This document shows, piece after piece, positions 61,232-64,000 of a stretch of DNA of 64,000 nucleotides. The notes beneath the pieces are model-generated. The model made no database searches, was not told the origin of the DNA, and saw only the letters and a list, made by a program, of their open reading frames with translations. Numbering within the stretch: the first letter of the stretch is position 1; every line of letters begins with the position of its first letter. The translations under genes were made by a program, and so were the position numbers. Source of the DNA: Pseudoalteromonas sp. GCY. GTDB lineage: Bacteria > Pseudomonadota > Gammaproteobacteria > Enterobacterales > Alteromonadaceae. The stretch spans positions 3,529,501-3,593,500 of the forward strand of contig NZ_CP068023.1 of the NCBI RefSeq assembly GCF_016695175.1, written 5' to 3'.

Positions 61232-64000
61232 GTGAGAATCACTGATACGGCGGTAAAGCGCCCGATCTTCGCGATCGTCATTAACTTACTGCTGCTGACC
61301 TTTGGCTTAGTGGCATTTACTATGCTGCCGCTGCGCGAATACCCAGATATTGAAACTCCAATAGTCAGTGTAAGCACTAACTACACAGGCGCGTCAGCGG
61401 AGGTGGTAGAAACCAAGATCACCCAAGTACTAGAAAACCGGATTTCGGGGATCGAAGGCATTAAAAGCATAAATTCCAGTAGCCGCAACGGTAGCTCCAA
61501 TATCACTATCGAATTTAATATCGATCGCGACATCGACGCTGCCGCAAATGATGTGCGAGAGCGCGTTTCTCGTGCGCTAGATAGACTACCAGAGCAAGTG
61601 AGGCCGCCTGAAGTATCGAAATCAAACAGCGACGAAAGCCCTATCGCTTGGTTTGTACTCAATAGCGAAACCATGGATACCTTGCAGCTTTCAGACTACG
61701 CCCAGCGCTTTATCGTTGACCGTCTGGCGGTTGTTGATGGCGTATCGAATGTACGTATTGGTGGTGAACGTCAATACGCCATGAAGATTTGGCTAGACCG
61801 AAAAGCGATGGCCGCTCGTGGGATCACTAGCAGTGATATTGAACAAGTGCTACGCAGAGAAAACGTAGAATTACCCGCTGGCGAAATAGAATCCGTTGAC
61901 CGTGATTTTTCTGTTCGTATTGCCAGAAGCTATAAGACTCAAGAAGACTTTGACAACCTAGTGATTAAGCGGGGCGAACAAGGCTATTTGGTACGACTTG
62001 GTGAAGTCGCGCAGGTGGTACTTGAAGCCGCTGACGACGAAAGTACCTTCCGTGGTAATGGTAAAAATATGATTGGCCTTGGCGTTGTAAAGCAAGCCAA
62101 AGCCAATACGCTAGAAGTGGTCGACAACGCCCGTAAAGAGCTTGAAAAAATAAAACGCAACCTACCTCAAGGCACGACCATAGAAGACAGCTACGATTCT
62201 TCTATTTTTATCCGCGAGTCCATTGCTGAAGTATATAGCACACTTGCGATTGCTATGGCGTTGGTGGTACTCGTTATCTACATCTTCCTTGGCAATATCC
62301 GCGCTACGCTGATCCCTGCTGTTACCGTGCCGGTAGCCTTAGTTGCAACCTTTATGTTCTTGCTGGCCATGGGGTATTCTATCAACTTGCTGACGCTTCT
62401 TGCACTCGTGCTTGCCATCGGCCTTGTGGTCGATGACGCCATTGTAATGCTAGAAAATATCTACCGCCGCATCGAGCTTGGCGAACCCAAGTTACTGGCG
62501 GCATACCGTGGCGCGCGTGAAGTAGGCTTTGCTATCATTGCAACAACGCTGGTTTTGGTTTCCGTGTTTATTCCCTTGGTCTTTATGGATGGTCGTATTG
62601 GTGCTCTATTTACCGAGTTTGCCTTTGCAGTAAGTGCTGCGGTACTGTTCTCCAGTATTACCGCGTTGACGTTGTCTCCTGCCCTTTGCTCCAAAGTATT
62701 AAAGCCTAGCAATAAGGAAAACCGCTTTAGTCAATGGATGGACCGTCAATTTACTCGACTAGAACAAGGGTATCGCCGAGTTTTACAAGACAACTTATCG
62801 CGTAAATATAGCCTGATTGTGATGTTGGCGCTGGCGGGTTTTACCAGCTACAGCCTGTTTAAACAGATTCCGTCTGAACTGACACCAAAAGAAGACCGCG
62901 GTACTTTCTTCGTTATGATGAATGGCCCAGAAGGGGCAAGCTACGAAAACAACTCGCAAAATATGGCAAAAATTGAAGAGCGACTGCTTCCTTATGTAGA
63001 CTCAGAGGAACTTAGCCGCGTGCTTATTCGGGTGCCTGGTTGGGGTGGTCAAGGCGGTGTTGCTATTATCGGCATGCCAGACTGGGATGAGCGAAAACGC
63101 TCTACTTGGGAAGTCATGGATGAGATCAGCGGTAAAATGCAAGATGTTACAGATATTCGCGCCTTTGCTATTATGCGCCGTGGTATTGGCGGCGGCGGTA
63201 ACTCACGCCCCATTGAGTTTGTACTGCAAGGCAACGACTATGACGAGTTGGCCGCATGGCGCGATCGCATTCTAGAACGCGCACGTGAAAATAAAGGACT
63301 GGTTCGTCTTGATCACGATTACAAAGAAACCTTCCCACAGTTTTTGATAAGCATTGATAAAACCAAAGCTGCAGACTTAGGCGTGTCGGTAAGTGCCATC
63401 GGCCAAACGCTAGAAACCATGCTGGGACAACGTCGTGTTACCACCTTTATTGACCGCGGTGAAGAATACGATGTGATCTTAAAAGGCACCAAAGCTGACT
63501 TCTCTGCTCCAGATAATATTTCTGATATTTATGTGAAATCTCGTAGCGATGAGCTCGTGCCGTTAGACAGTTTGATCACCATAAAAGAAGAAGCCACAGC
63601 TTCTCGATTAAACCGCTACAACCGTATGCGCGCAATCACTATCACAGCAAACCTCGCAGGCGACTACACACTAGAACAAGCGCTCGACTTTTTAAATAAA
63701 GTAGCCGCCGAAGAAAATGATATCGACGGTGCCATCGACTACAAAGGCGAGTCACAGCTGTTTTATGAAGGCGCATCGGCGATGACCTATGTGTTTATTC
63801 TGGCGCTCACCGTTACTTTCTTGGTATTAGCCGCACAGTTTGAAAGCTTTGTCCATCCACTGGTTATCATGCTCACCGTACCGCTGGGTTTAGTTGGTGC
63901 GATGTATGGATTGTTTATCACCGACAGCACGCTAAACATTTATAGCCAAATTGGTATTGTCATGTTGATTGGCCTTAGTGCCAAAAACGGTATCTTAATC
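61232..64000 (+). CDS. RND efflux pump permease (HAE1-like), 5' part
   Basis: The frame starts at GTG 61232, with AAGG upstream, and stays open to the window end: 923 codons of an expected 1020 to 1040. The N-terminus VRITDTAVKRPIFAIVINLL and MLPLREYPDIETPIVSVSTN is typical of HAE1 pumps. The proton-relay segment LVVDDAIVMLENIYRRIE in TM4 has both aspartates, and GPEGASYENN and GLSAKNGILI are conserved. It is a proton-driven exporter of hydrophobic or amphiphilic compounds, working with the adaptor upstream. No outer-membrane partner gene is visible. Confidence 0.94.
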   Translation, partial: MRITDTAVKRPIFAIVINLLLLTFGLVAFTMLPLREYPDIETPIVSVSTNYTGASAEVVETKITQVLENRISGIEGIKSINSSSRNGSSNITIEFNIDRDIDAAANDVRERVSRALDRLPEQVRPPEVSKSNSDESPIAWFVLNSETMDTLQLSDYAQRFIVDRLAVVDGVSNVRIGGERQYAMKIWLDRKAMAARGITSSDIEQVLRRENVELPAGEIESVDRDFSVRIARSYKTQEDFDNLVIKRGEQGYLVRLGEVAQVVLEAADDESTFRGNGKNMIGLGVVKQAKANTLEVVDNARKELEKIKRNLPQGTTIEDSYDSSIFIRESIAEVYSTLAIAMALVVLVIYIFLGNIRATLIPAVTVPVALVATFMFLLAMGYSINLLTLLALVLAIGLVVDDAIVMLENIYRRIELGEPKLLAAYRGAREVGFAIIATTLVLVSVFIPLVFMDGRIGALFTEFAFAVSAAVLFSSITALTLSPALCSKVLKPSNKENRFSQWMDRQFTRLEQGYRRVLQDNLSRKYSLIVMLALAGFTSYSLFKQIPSELTPKEDRGTFFVMMNGPEGASYENNSQNMAKIEERLLPYVDSEELSRVLIRVPGWGGQGGVAIIGMPDWDERKRSTWEVMDEISGKMQDVTDIRAFAIMRRGIGGGGNSRPIEFVLQGNDYDELAAWRDRILERARENKGLVRLDHDYKETFPQFLISIDKTKAADLGVSVSAIGQTLETMLGQRRVTTFIDRGEEYDVILKGTKADFSAPDNISDIYVKSRSDELVPLDSLITIKEEATASRLNRYNRMRAITITANLAGDYTLEQALDFLNKVAAEENDIDGAIDYKGESQLFYEGASAMTYVFILALTVTFLVLAAQFESFVHPLVIMLTVPLGLVGAMYGLFITDSTLNIYSQIGIVMLIGLSAKNGILI

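Noticed and set aside
60847..61377. 176-codon minus-strand frame across the RND adaptor/permease junction
   Set aside because: Antisense to two conserved genes and without a promoter or ribosome binding site.

Overview
The window reads as chromosomal DNA of a marine gammaproteobacterium of the Alteromonadales, most likely Pseudoalteromonas. The basis is gene order and product similarity (prmA-dusB-fis, purH/purD, queA-tgt-yajC-secD-secF, pst-phoU, ppk-ppx, zapA), a moderate to low GC content, four cyclic-di-GMP proteins, and small families typical of that order (TIGR02449, probable DUF2982, DUF2884, COG4798). This is judged by eye; no database search was run. I see no rRNA, tRNA, CRISPR array, prophage or transposase gene.

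Layout. 1-7.2 kb: translation, nucleoid and purine genes (prmA 3' part, dusB-fis, purH, an exported methyltransferase-like lipoprotein, purD, DUF2797). 7.2-21.9 kb: accessory and signalling genes: two multidomain GGDEF/EAL proteins, a histone-deacetylase-like hydrolase, a beta-lactamase-fold hydrolase, an overlapping trio (Cys-rich protein, LysE exporter, gamma-glutamylcyclotransferase), CHMI, rsuA, a chemoreceptor, a 41-residue double-glycine-leader peptide with a membrane protein, and a lipoprotein under a Fur box. 21.9-27.8 kb: secF, secD, yajC, tgt and queA, all on the minus strand, with a MITE-like repeat between tgt and queA. 28-33.1 kb: a REC-REC-PAS-GGDEF-EAL regulator and an ECF sigma / anti-sigma / secreted coiled-coil operon. 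33.2-46.4 kb: oxyR followed by a phosphate block (PiT and its DUF47 partner, phoU, pstB, pstA, pstC, gcvR-like, ppk, ppx). PhoB-box-like repeats precede both pstC and ppk. 46.5-64 kb: EAL-HDOD, a solute-binding protein, a PhnA-domain protein, rlmJ, TIGR02449-zapA, a metallo-beta-lactamase-like protein without its metal site, mltD, slyD, an SDR/amidohydrolase pair, DUF2884, a four-gene envelope operon with PKD-like and DUF1566 domains, and an RND efflux pump cut by the window end.

How the genes work together. The phosphate block joins a low-affinity transporter, a high-affinity ABC transporter without a local pstS, and polyphosphate synthesis and breakdown, apparently under PhoB. Four cyclic-di-GMP proteins plus a chemoreceptor point to a surface/motility lifestyle switch; two of the four sit next to orphan periplasmic binding proteins. 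The stretches I find least explained are the double-glycine peptide locus (17.7-18.6 kb), the ECF operon (31.1-33.1 kb), the 56.7-60.0 kb envelope operon, and a repeat family whose terminal inverted repeats supply the stop codons of queA and ppx.
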